64,000 bases of DNA, from positions 620,001 through 684,000 of the forward strand of contig NZ_QAOJ01000001.1 of assembly GCF_003050835.1 (NCBI RefSeq). Direction: 5' to 3'. Under the pieces are notes generated by a model. The model saw only the letters and a program-made list of their open reading frames with translations. It was not told the origin of the DNA and ran no database searches. Both the position numbers and the translations under genes were made by a program. This stretch comes from Pseudomonas sp. GV071 (GTDB taxonomy: Bacteria > Pseudomonadota > Gammaproteobacteria > Pseudomonadales > Pseudomonadaceae). This document shows positions 33,941-42,399 of the stretch, piece after piece (positions within the stretch are counted from its first letter, which is position 1; each line of letters opens with the position of its first letter).

Positions 33941-34882
33941 TCAGTGCGATGACACGAACGGTGACGGGCTCGTTGGTGCGGGCAGGGCATAGGCGCGCTT
34001 CATCCACGCCACTTCCGCCAAGGGTGTGCGGCCGAACAGACGCTTGAAGTCGCGGCTGAATTGCGAGGCGCTTTCATAGCCGACCAGAAAGGCGGACTTG
34101 GCGGCCGTGAGGTCGTTGCGCAGCATCAACAGGCGCGCCTGATGCAAGCGTGTCGACTTGAGGTACTGCATCGGCGAGGAGTCGGTCACCTTGCGAAAGT
34201 GCAGATGAAAGTTGGGCACGCTCATCTGCGCTTCCTGGGCCAGGGTGTCGACATCCAGGTGTTCGTGGTAACAGCTGTGGATTTTGTGAATGGCGCGGGT
34301 CACTCTGCCAAACTGGCCCTGCTGGGCGAGGGCGGCGCGCAGGGTACCGCCTTGTTCGCCGGAGAGGATGCGATAGTAGAGTTCGCGCACCATGGCCGGG
34401 CCGAGCAGGCGTGCGTCGGTGCTGTCGCTCATGACCTGGAGAAAGCGCAGGGTTGACTGGCGCAGTGCCTCGTCCATGGGCGAGGCGTACATGCCCATTG
34501 GCTCAGCCGCCTCAAAGGCGCGCAGTTCATCCACTTGCTGAATCAACTCGCCGGCCAGGGTGAAGTCCAGGCGCAGGTACACCGCCAGCATCGGCTCTGC
34601 CGCGCTGGCGTCGGTCTCCATGGTGAAGGGCACGGGCACCGATACCACCAGATAATGCTGGGCGTCGTAGATGTAAACGTCATCACCCAGGTAGCCGCGT
34701 TTACGGCCCTGGCAGAGGATGACGATGCCCGGTTCGTATAGCACCGGCGTGCGCGTCAGCGGCCGGTTGGAACGCAGAAAGCGCACGTCATCCAGCGGGC
34801 TCAGGTTGTAGCCCTCCAGCGGCGCCAGTTGCTCCATCAACTGCACCATCTGAACCGTGCAAGGGTCTTTGGCTTTAGTCAT
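33941..34882 (-). CDS. AraC family transcriptional regulator (AraC_N type)
   Basis: This 313-residue regulator has an N-terminal cupin-like effector domain (residues ~10-170, TPVLYEPGIVILCQGRKRGYLG) of the type called AraC_N, and a C-terminal double helix-turn-helix (~210-300, LAQEAQMSVPNFHLHFRKVT, KSAFLVGYESASQFSRDFKRLFG). The ATG at 34882 has AAGG nine bases upstream; a GTG at 34906 is also in frame. It follows the SDR gene by 27 bases on the same strand, so the two form an operon, the SDR being a likely target. Confidence 0.87.
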   Translation of the reverse strand: MTKAKDPCTVQMVQLMEQLAPLEGYNLSPLDDVRFLRSNRPLTRTPVLYEPGIVILCQGRKRGYLGDDVYIYDAQHYLVVSVPVPFTMETDASAAEPMLAVYLRLDFTLAGELIQQVDELRAFEAAEPMGMYASPMDEALRQSTLRFLQVMSDSTDARLLGPAMVRELYYRILSGEQGGTLRAALAQQGQFGRVTRAIHKIHSCYHEHLDVDTLAQEAQMSVPNFHLHFRKVTDSSPMQYLKSTRLHQARLLMLRNDLTAAKSAFLVGYESASQFSRDFKRLFGRTPLAEVAWMKRAYALPAPTSPSPFVSSH

Positions 34883-34909
34883 CGACTGCACCTTGTTTCG
34901 TATCACAGC

Positions 34910-35743
34910 TCAACCATCGGTAGAACGGCTGAGCGCCTCCCATTGCTCAATACTCTCTGCCGTGTGGCGCAGCTTGTCACGCACCAGCGCCACCGCGTCG
35001 CTGCCCAGCAGCAAATGCGCAGGCGGAGTCGGGCTGTCGATAAGGGTCAACATCGCGCGTGCGGCTTTCTGCGGGTCGCCCAGTTGATGGCCGCTTTTTT
35101 CGACACGGGCTTTGCGCACCGGGTCGAAGCTCGCGTCGTAGTCACTGACACTGCGCGGCGTACGGTGCATCGAACGGCCCGCCCAGTCGGTGCGAAACGA
35201 GCCAGGCGCCACGGCCGTGACCCAGATATTGAAGGGCGCCAGCTCCTTGCTCAGGGTGTCGGAAATGCCTTCCAGGGCAAATTTGCTGCCGCAGTAAAAG
35301 GCAATGCCCGGCATGGTGATGGAGCCACCCATGGACGTGATATTGACGATGCGCCCAGCCCGACGCTGGCGAAAATACGGCACAAACGCCTTGGTAACGG
35401 CCACGGCGCCGAACACATTGACGTCGAACTGGCGGCGCATTTCCGCCAGTGAAGACTCCTCGAAAATCCCTTCATGGCCGTAGCCCGCATTGTTTACCAG
35501 TACATCCACCGGGCCGTGCTGTTGCTCGACGGCGGCGACCACTGCGTCGATGGCATCGAAATCGGTAACGTCCAACACCACGCCATGAGCCCGTTCGGGC
35601 GAGAGCGCCTCGAACGTTGCCAGCACGGCCTCGCTGCGAACGGTACCGATCACACGATGGCCTTGGGCGAGCGCTTCTTGAGCCAAGGCTTGGCCAAAAC
35701 CGCTGCTGACGCCGGTGATAAAGAGGGTTTTTTCTGCACGCAT
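34910..35743 (-). CDS. classical SDR family oxidoreductase
   Basis: This 277-residue classical short-chain dehydrogenase has the TGVSSGFG cofactor motif at residues ~10-17, the NNAG motif (LVNNAGYGHEG), the catalytic serine in NITSMGGSI and Tyr-Lys in AFYCGSKFAL. The C-terminal part has the extended loop of the YP/oxidoreductase group related to retinol-dehydrogenase-like enzymes. TGGAG lies nine bases before the ATG. It is the first gene of a two-gene operon with the AraC regulator. Substrate unknown. Confidence 0.88.
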   Translation of the reverse strand: MRAEKTLFITGVSSGFGQALAQEALAQGHRVIGTVRSEAVLATFEALSPERAHGVVLDVTDFDAIDAVVAAVEQQHGPVDVLVNNAGYGHEGIFEESSLAEMRRQFDVNVFGAVAVTKAFVPYFRQRRAGRIVNITSMGGSITMPGIAFYCGSKFALEGISDTLSKELAPFNIWVTAVAPGSFRTDWAGRSMHRTPRSVSDYDASFDPVRKARVEKSGHQLGDPQKAARAMLTLIDSPTPPAHLLLGSDAVALVRDKLRHTAESIEQWEALSRSTDG

Positions 35744-36044
35744 ACGACGCACTCCAGAAGCAATAAGGTGCGGCCATGCTAGGGCGAAGGAGGGTGTGGA
35801 ACTATGCCGGATTGAATTTGAGTCTTGCCTGATCCTATCGGGCAAACAAATGGGGTGGGTCTATTTTCCCTACCCGAGATGTCCGCTTCTGGTCTGGGTC
35901 CGTTGTTTATGGACGGCAGAAAACGGCCCGATACGGGCCATCGATGCATCCATGCAGCCGCAGCGTTTTGGCGGGACAAAAGAGGCGAGGTGGCACGCTG
36001 AACCACCCACAATGTTTCTCAACGCATCCCAAGCGCAGATCGGT
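35744..36044. other. intergenic region with a short palindrome
   Basis: About 300 bases upstream of the SDR operon. It contains GGCCCG-ATA-CGGGCC (near 35926-35940) and the word GATGTCCGCTTCTGGTCTGG (from 35879), which recurs from 36982. These are repeat remnants; no gene seen. Confidence 0.5.
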
Positions 36045-36479
36045 TTAGCTCCTGCGCTCCAGTAGCTGAGATTTTTTCAGATAGCGCCGTAAAACGGCGA
36101 CACGCCACAGCCAGCCGCCAATCAGCAGAAACACGAAAGAGCCAGAAATACTGCGATAGGAGCGGGCGGAAACGAACTGCGGGGATAGCAGGTTTATTGG
36201 GATAAGCGCCACCAGGGCAAGCACGATGGCCGTGAACATCGCGGTATAGAACTGCCGACTGAAATCAATGAAGTCCGGATTTCGCATGGGCTTGCACAGT
36301 AGCCAGACTAGGAGGGGCGCCAAGCTCAGCAGTGGCAGGACGACCCAGCGAAGTTGCCCGTAGAGGTGACCGTAAACCGACGCTTTCATAGCGGCGAGCA
36401 ACGTCACGGCAAAGCACAACACCGAGGTCAGAATAAGGATTGTGTAACGCAGCTGCGGGCCAGGATTTATAACGTCCAT
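36045..36479 (-). CDS. hypothetical four-helix membrane protein
   Basis: This 144-residue protein has four hydrophobic helices (TILILTSVLCFAVTLLAAM, WVVLPLLSLAPLLVWLLC, AMFTAIVLALVALIPINLL, SFVFLLIGGWLWRVAVL) and a basic C-terminus. No family recognised. It stands alone. Confidence 0.65.
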   Translation of the reverse strand: MDVINPGPQLRYTILILTSVLCFAVTLLAAMKASVYGHLYGQLRWVVLPLLSLAPLLVWLLCKPMRNPDFIDFSRQFYTAMFTAIVLALVALIPINLLSPQFVSARSYRSISGSFVFLLIGGWLWRVAVLRRYLKKSQLLERRS

Positions 36480-36702
36480 GGGAAATCCAAATGGGTTGCT
36501 GTGATGGGCCGTTAAAACGGCCAGTTCGTCGTGCGTTGTTTTCGACGAATCCTTTCGTCAACTGTCCAGGTCGTCAGATTTTTTCAAAGCAAAGTTGGTG
36601 CCAGGGGGCTCTGCGCTGCGCTTTTCAACGCAGAAGGCGGCCACGCTACCGGGTGCAGATGACAGAACGTTTTAGGGCTGGGCGCGACATTGGTTGCGGC
36701 CG

Positions 36703-36737
36703 TTGACACACTCCCGAAAACCGGCAAAATCGCCGGC
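36703..36737 (+). promoter_or_regulatory. promoter of the truncated kinase gene, overlapping a hairpin
   Basis: TTGACA at 36703-36708 is followed after 16 bases by CAAAAT, in CCGGC-AAAATC-GCCGG followed by a run of thymines. So a sigma-70-like promoter overlaps a terminator-like hairpin. The intact paralogue at 44935 has a matching arrangement (TTGACG, 16 bases, TAAAATCGCCG). Confidence 0.5.
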
Positions 36738-36763
36738 CTTTTTTCGCCCACAGGAAGCTCCCC

Positions 36764-36946
36764 ATGCAACGGATTGTGATTCTGGGCAACGCCGGTAGCG
36801 GCAAATCCACCCTCGCGCGCACGCTCGGTTCGCGCCTGGGACTGTCGGTGGTACATCTGGACAAACTGTTCTGGCAGCCGGGCTGGGTCGAGCCCGACGC
36901 CGAGCAGTTTCGCGATCGGGTACGCGCAGCAGTTGCCGGCGATTGA
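36764..36946 (+). pseudogene. truncated P-loop kinase gene
   Basis: The frame encodes 60 residues with a full Walker A (GNAGSGKST) and the kinase motif LDKLFWQPGWVEPD, then stops abruptly. The intact paralogue at 44932 has the same opening and runs to 179 residues. The break falls at GATTGA directly before AAACAAAGGGGGCGGATTTATTT, a half-copy of the palindromic element at 30845. Nothing downstream resembles the missing part. A deletion or element-mediated truncation is the simplest reading. Confidence 0.75.
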
Positions 36947-37392
36947 AAACAAAGGGGGCGGATTTATTTTTTCTGCTTGAGATGTCCGCTTCTGGTCTGG
37001 GGCAGCTTTTGATGAAAGGCGGTAAACCGCTGTGGGCTCATCCGGTGGATGCAACGGATTGGCTAAAGCGTTGGGCGGCACGTTGCCGCGTGCGGTAAAA
37101 GCGTCTGCAAACATACTGGCTGATTACTTAAATTCATCACTCGCCGCACCTGCCCAGCGTTGTATCGGCATGCCGTTATGCAATAATTTGCCCCGCATTC
37201 GCTCCCCATGGAGGGGGCTGAAAGGCACCTGTTTGGCAATGGAATCCCCCCAAGATGTGCGTGATCCACGGATGGATGGCTAGGCGTTTGCGGTACCCGT
37301 TGTTTGTCTCACCCTGCGGTAAATCCGTTTTCTCTACCCCCCCTTTAGCACTCGACGCTCTGCGCGTTGGTGTGAGCCCTGCTGCTTATTTA
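36947..37392. other. intergenic region with repeat remnants
   Basis: About 450 bases between the truncated kinase gene and the macroglobulin gene. It holds GGGGGCGGATTTATTT (36954-36969), the word GATGTCCGCTTCTGGTCTGG (also at 35879) and CCGGTGGATGCAACGGATTGGCTAAA, which is close to text at 27969-27995. The open frame here continues into the macroglobulin gene but has no signal-peptide or codon pattern. Confidence 0.5.
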
Positions 37393-40300
37393 ATGGAAAA
37401 AACTATGGCGAAGGTATCGTCTGGCGGTCGCGTGCGTGGTCGTTTGTTGGGCTTGGCGTTGTTGGCAGTAGTGGGTGCGTGGGGTCTTGCGGCGGGCCAG
37501 GCGCTAGCCGCGCCGGTTGAAGCGGGGAGCGCCACCGAGGCTGCAGCGCAACCGGTAATAAAGGAAGGGCAAAAAGCTGCAGCCGAGCAGCCCTTTGGCG
37601 TGGCCAAGGCGGCGGGGGAGCAGCGCAGTGGCAATGCGGCCATCGTGCTGTACTTCAATCGGCCGCTGAAGCAGGTCCAGGAGTTCGCCCGGTTGGTCCG
37701 GATTACTCAGGGGGAGCGCCGGGGGCTCTACGGTAACTGGGGGGTGAGTGATGATGGCAAGAGCCTGATTTTCCCCAATGTGGCGCCCAAAGGCACGTTC
37801 AAACTGCGGGTGGATGGTGACGTGTTGGCCGCCGATGGCACCAGGCTGGGCGCCGCCGTGGAGCTCGACGTAGAAGCCGGTGGGGCCTTGCCGTCGCTGG
37901 CATTTGCCTCTACCGGCAGTGTGTTGCCGGCGCGCGGCAGCCGTGGTTTGCCGGTGGTGTTCACCAATGTGCAAAGCGCCGATATCGAGTTCTATCGGGT
38001 GCGCGAAGACGCGTTGTCTTCGCTGTTCTGCCTGTACCCCAACAATAAGTCCGGCATCAGCTACGGCCTGGGCGATGGCTATATCACTTGCGGTGAGCGC
38101 TCGGTGCTGAGTTCCTTCAGCGACCTGGGTACCTCGGTATACGCCAATCACTACGCACTGAACGGCAAGACCGATGTGCGCACCCAGAGCTATATCCCTG
38201 TCCAGAACGTGCCGCAGTTGGCCGAGCCTGGCGTATACGTTGCGGTGATGAAACAAGGCAGCAACTACAGCAGCGGCTACAGCACCAGTATTTTCTACGT
38301 CAGCGACCTGGGCCTGCACGTGCGCATGTACCAAGACAGCGCCTTGCTGCATGTGGCCTCGTTGCAAACCGGTAAACCGGTGGCTGGCGTCGAAGTTCGC
38401 GTCGACAACCAGCGAGGCGCCACCCAGTTCAGTGGCAAGACCGACAAGGACGGTAATGTACTGGTCAAGCACAAGATCGACCGCAATGACGTGCTGATCG
38501 CCCGGCGTGAAAAGGAAATCTCCGTGCTGCCGTTCAATCGCCCGGCGCTGGATGTCTCCAACTTCGATATCAGTGGCCGCCCGCAGGCGCCGGTGGAGAT
38601 TTTCACCTGGTCCAGTCGCGACCTTTATCGCCCCGGTGAAACGCCGAATGTCTCGGCTTTGCTGCGCGATTTTGATGGTAAAGCCCTGCCGGCACAGCCA
38701 CTATTCGCCCGCCTGGTGCAGCCCGACGGGCGCAAGCTGGCCGACGTGCGACTGGAGGCCAAAGACCTCAACCAGTTCGAGTGGAGCCAGGCGATTGCCA
38801 GCGATGCACCGACGGGCTCCTGGCAGCTGGAATGGCGTCTGGACCCAGCCAGCGCCCAGACGATAGGGGTGTTCAATTTCCAGGTCGAGGAGTTTCTGCC
38901 CGAGCGCCTGAAGCTGGAAATGAGCGACAACCAGCCGAGCACTGATCAGACTCAGGCCTTCAACCTCAAGGTGAAATCCAGCTACCTGTATGGCTCCCCG
39001 GCCGCCGGCAACCGCTTTACCGCCAGGCTGGTGGCTCAGGTTGAGCGCCACCCGCTGGCCAAGCTGCCGGGAACCTATTTCGGTGACCCGTATGCCAAGG
39101 TATCCAGCAGTGATGACTACGCCATCGACAGTCCGCTTTCCGCCGAAGGCACGCTGGAGCAGGGCGTGGCACTGCCAGAGGGCCTGAAAGCGGACAGCGC
39201 TTATAAATTGATGTTGTCGGGCAGCGTGTACGAAACCGGCGGTCGTGCGGTTGCCCGTTCCCTCAATCGTGTGCACTGGCCAGCCAGCGAATTGGTTGGT
39301 ATCAAACCGTTATTCGACATCAAGCAAGGCCCAGGCTGGCGTAACCCGGCGAAGTTCGAAATCGTCCGCGCCAACAGCGCCGGCGAGCTGCTGGCCGGCA
39401 GCAAATTGAAAGTGCGCCTGTTCGAAGAGGACCGCTATTCCTACTGGTACCGCGACCGCGGCGATGACTGGCAGTCGCAAGACAATGCCGACCTGCACCT
39501 GCTCGAAGAGCGCGAGCTTGATGTAGCTGCCGGGAAACCCCTGAACGTTGAATTCCCGGTGTACTGGGGTTCGTACCGCCTGCAAGTGTTTGACCCACAG
39601 ACCAACCTCACTACCACCTTTCCATTCTTCGCCGGCTACAGCTGGGAAGACGAAAACGCCGGCAAGGAAGCGCGCCCGGACAAGGTCAAAGTCGCGCTGG
39701 ACAAAACCGCCTACCGCGCCGGCGACACCCTGAACGTCACCGTTACTCCTCCACAGGAAGGCCAGGGCCTGTTGCTGGTGGAGTCCGATCATCTGCTGTA
39801 CAGCAAACCCATCGTGGCCAAGGCCGGTGCCACGTTCGCCATTCCTGTCACCAAAGACTGGGAGCGCGAAGACGTGCATGTGGTGGTGCTGGTGTTCCGC
39901 GGCGGCAGCGCCAAAGACCTCACTACCCCGGCGCGGGCCATCGGCATCGAGCACGTGACCATGCAGCGCAATGACCGGCGGATCGGCCTGACGCTGACTG
40001 CGCCGGCCCAAGTCAAACCGCTGGAGCCGCTGGAAGTCAGCGTGCAGGCCGATGGTCTGGCTGGGCAGAAAGCCTATGTACGCCTGACGGCGGTCGACCA
40101 GGGTGTGCTGAATATCACCAACTACCCGGTACCGGACGCCTGGACCTGGCTGTTCAGTAAACGCGCCCTGGGCGTGGAAGCCTACGACCTGTATGGCCGG
40201 GTGATCGAAGCCATAGAAGGCGCCACCGCGCGCCTGAGCTATGGCGGTGACTCGGTGAACAAGGCGCTGCCTAAAGCCACCCGGCTGAACCCGCGTGTGC

Positions 40301-42399
40301 AAATTGCCGACGTGTTGGCCGCGCCGGTGCAGTTCGACGAACACGGCAAGGCCATGGTGCACCTGGATATTCCGGACTTCAACGGCAGTCTGCGGGTGAC
40401 CGCTGTGGCCTATGGCGAGCAGAGCTACGGCAACGCCAGTACTGATGTGATCGTGCGTGCGCCGTTGCTGGTGGAGCCGAGCATGCCGCGGGTAATGACC
40501 GGTGGTGACAAAGCGCAGATCAGCCTGGACGTGAAGAACTTCTCCGGTAAAAGCGGGGTGGCCAAGGTCAGCGTGCGCGGCAGCGGCCTGATTGAGATCA
40601 GCGACGCTGAGCAGAGCGTCAGTCTGGAGGAGGGCGCTGGCACAACCTTGCGTATGCCGGTGGTGGCCCAGCCGGGGGTCGACGTGGCCAAGGTGGATAT
40701 TGTTGCCGAGATCAACGACTTCAAAGTGCAGCGACATTTCGAATTCGCCGTTCGCAGTGGCTGGCCGCAGACCGTGGTCAGCGTGCCGATGGCGCTGCAA
40801 GGCCAGCAGGAACAGGTGCTGGATACCTCCGCGGCCGGCGACCTGTATGCCAGCACCATCAACAGCCAACTGAGCCTGAGCACAATGCCGCCATTGCCTT
40901 ACCGCCAGGCATTGCAGGGGCTGCGTTACTACCCCTATGGCTGTATCGAGCAAACCACCAGCGGCGGTTATGCGGCGCTGGTGCTGGATGATAAGACCAG
41001 ACTGAGTCTGAACATCTCGGACTACAGCGACTGGACCCGCAGTGAAACCATCCGCCGGGCGCTGGCGCGTATTGCCTCGTTTCAGGCGGGCAACGGCCAC
41101 TTCACGTATTGGGGCGGCGATACGCACATCGTTCCCTACATGACCCCCTATGTCGTCGACTTTATGCTCGATGCCCGCGATGCTGGTTTCGCAATACCGG
41201 AAGCGGTGCTGCAAAAGTCCCTGGAGGCCTTGAGCAATGAGCTGATTTCGGGTGATGACGAATACACCGACTACACCTACCGTGCACACCTGAACTTCGC
41301 TTACCGGGCCTATGCCGCCTTTGTGCTGGCACGGGTCAACCGTGCCTCGCTGGGCGCTATGCGCAACCTTTACGACAACCAGCGTCAGGACCTGGTCAGC
41401 CCGTTGCCACTGGTGCATCTGGGCATTGCTCTGAAGCTGATGGGCGACACCGAACGCGGGCAGAAGGCGATTGCCGAGGCCTTCAATTTCAGCGCCCAGC
41501 GCCCGATCTACGTTGGCGACTACGGTTCTGAACTGCGTGACCTCGGTGTGATGGTGGCGCTGACGCACACCTACGGCCTCAACACGCCGACCTACGACGG
41601 CAAGCTAGCCGACTGGGCTCGTAACGCTTCCGCCCGCATCCACGACGCGGATGAAGACAGCTACTACTGGGGCTGGGGCTGGAACTACCTCAGCACCCAG
41701 GAACAGATTGCCATTGCCCGGGTGTTCCACACCTTCAACACCGACGGTGTACCGTTGGCCGTCAGCCTGGAAGTGGGTGGCAAGGTTGAGCAACCGCCGG
41801 CTAAGGCGACACTCTGGACGCGCCCATTGAGCAAGGCCGAGCTCGATAGCGGGGTGAAACTGAAGTCGCAGAGCGATGCTCCGGTGTTCGTCAATTTCGA
41901 TATTGCCGGCATCAGTGAGCAGGCGCCGACACGTCGTGACAATGGCATAGAGATTGAGCGCGCTTACTACCGTACCGACGGCACGCGGTGGACCGGTGAC
42001 CACCTGAAAGAGGGCGACACGCTGATCGTGCGCCTGCAGATTCGCGCCAAACGCGACGTTTTGGACGCCATGGTCACCGACCTGTTGCCCGGTGGCCTGG
42101 AGGTGGAAAACCTCAACCTCAGCGGCCCGCAGGCCTGGGCCAACGTGGTGGTGGATGGCGTCGACATGCAGCGCTACGAGCGCGAGGCCGAAATCGTCCA
42201 CGAGGAATACCGCGACGACCGTTACGCCGCCGCCGTCAAACTGCGCAGTTGGGAATACGCGCGGTTGTTCTACCTGGTGCGCGCTGTGACCCCGGGCACC
42301 TACTCGGTGCCGCCGCCGCTGGTGGAAGACATGTATCGCCCGGCGCTGCGCAGCCTGGGTAACTCAACGCCGAGCAGCCTCACGGTAGAAACCCCATGA
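37393..42399 (+). CDS. bacterial alpha-2-macroglobulin, secreted form
   Basis: This 1,668-residue protein belongs to the bacterial alpha-2-macroglobulin family (YfhM/MagD group), which traps proteases in the periplasm. The thioester motif is C1184-I-E-Q1187 in YGCIEQTTSGG. Repeated macroglobulin-type beta domains precede it (IFTWSSRDLYRPGETPNV is a conserved MG signature). The N-terminus is a Sec-type signal (LLGLALLAVVGAWGLAAGQALAAP) with no lipobox, unlike the E. coli lipoprotein. Two ATG codons, 37393 and 37405, are possible. The 3' end overlaps pbpC by four bases, the pairing seen in many proteobacteria. Confidence 0.93.
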   Translation: MEKTMAKVSSGGRVRGRLLGLALLAVVGAWGLAAGQALAAPVEAGSATEAAAQPVIKEGQKAAAEQPFGVAKAAGEQRSGNAAIVLYFNRPLKQVQEFARLVRITQGERRGLYGNWGVSDDGKSLIFPNVAPKGTFKLRVDGDVLAADGTRLGAAVELDVEAGGALPSLAFASTGSVLPARGSRGLPVVFTNVQSADIEFYRVREDALSSLFCLYPNNKSGISYGLGDGYITCGERSVLSSFSDLGTSVYANHYALNGKTDVRTQSYIPVQNVPQLAEPGVYVAVMKQGSNYSSGYSTSIFYVSDLGLHVRMYQDSALLHVASLQTGKPVAGVEVRVDNQRGATQFSGKTDKDGNVLVKHKIDRNDVLIARREKEISVLPFNRPALDVSNFDISGRPQAPVEIFTWSSRDLYRPGETPNVSALLRDFDGKALPAQPLFARLVQPDGRKLADVRLEAKDLNQFEWSQAIASDAPTGSWQLEWRLDPASAQTIGVFNFQVEEFLPERLKLEMSDNQPSTDQTQAFNLKVKSSYLYGSPAAGNRFTARLVAQVERHPLAKLPGTYFGDPYAKVSSSDDYAIDSPLSAEGTLEQGVALPEGLKADSAYKLMLSGSVYETGGRAVARSLNRVHWPASELVGIKPLFDIKQGPGWRNPAKFEIVRANSAGELLAGSKLKVRLFEEDRYSYWYRDRGDDWQSQDNADLHLLEERELDVAAGKPLNVEFPVYWGSYRLQVFDPQTNLTTTFPFFAGYSWEDENAGKEARPDKVKVALDKTAYRAGDTLNVTVTPPQEGQGLLLVESDHLLYSKPIVAKAGATFAIPVTKDWEREDVHVVVLVFRGGSAKDLTTPARAIGIEHVTMQRNDRRIGLTLTAPAQVKPLEPLEVSVQADGLAGQKAYVRLTAVDQGVLNITNYPVPDAWTWLFSKRALGVEAYDLYGRVIEAIEGATARLSYGGDSVNKALPKATRLNPRVQIADVLAAPVQFDEHGKAMVHLDIPDFNGSLRVTAVAYGEQSYGNASTDVIVRAPLLVEPSMPRVMTGGDKAQISLDVKNFSGKSGVAKVSVRGSGLIEISDAEQSVSLEEGAGTTLRMPVVAQPGVDVAKVDIVAEINDFKVQRHFEFAVRSGWPQTVVSVPMALQGQQEQVLDTSAAGDLYASTINSQLSLSTMPPLPYRQALQGLRYYPYGCIEQTTSGGYAALVLDDKTRLSLNISDYSDWTRSETIRRALARIASFQAGNGHFTYWGGDTHIVPYMTPYVVDFMLDARDAGFAIPEAVLQKSLEALSNELISGDDEYTDYTYRAHLNFAYRAYAAFVLARVNRASLGAMRNLYDNQRQDLVSPLPLVHLGIALKLMGDTERGQKAIAEAFNFSAQRPIYVGDYGSELRDLGVMVALTHTYGLNTPTYDGKLADWARNASARIHDADEDSYYWGWGWNYLSTQEQIAIARVFHTFNTDGVPLAVSLEVGGKVEQPPAKATLWTRPLSKAELDSGVKLKSQSDAPVFVNFDIAGISEQAPTRRDNGIEIERAYYRTDGTRWTGDHLKEGDTLIVRLQIRAKRDVLDAMVTDLLPGGLEVENLNLSGPQAWANVVVDGVDMQRYEREAEIVHEEYRDDRYAAAVKLRSWEYARLFYLVRAVTPGTYSVPPPLVEDMYRPALRSLGNSTPSSLTVETP

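Noticed and set aside
39310..41568. 752-residue minus-strand frame inside the macroglobulin gene
   Set aside because: Histidine/arginine-heavy shadow composition and no domain; the plus strand encodes the conserved thioester protein.
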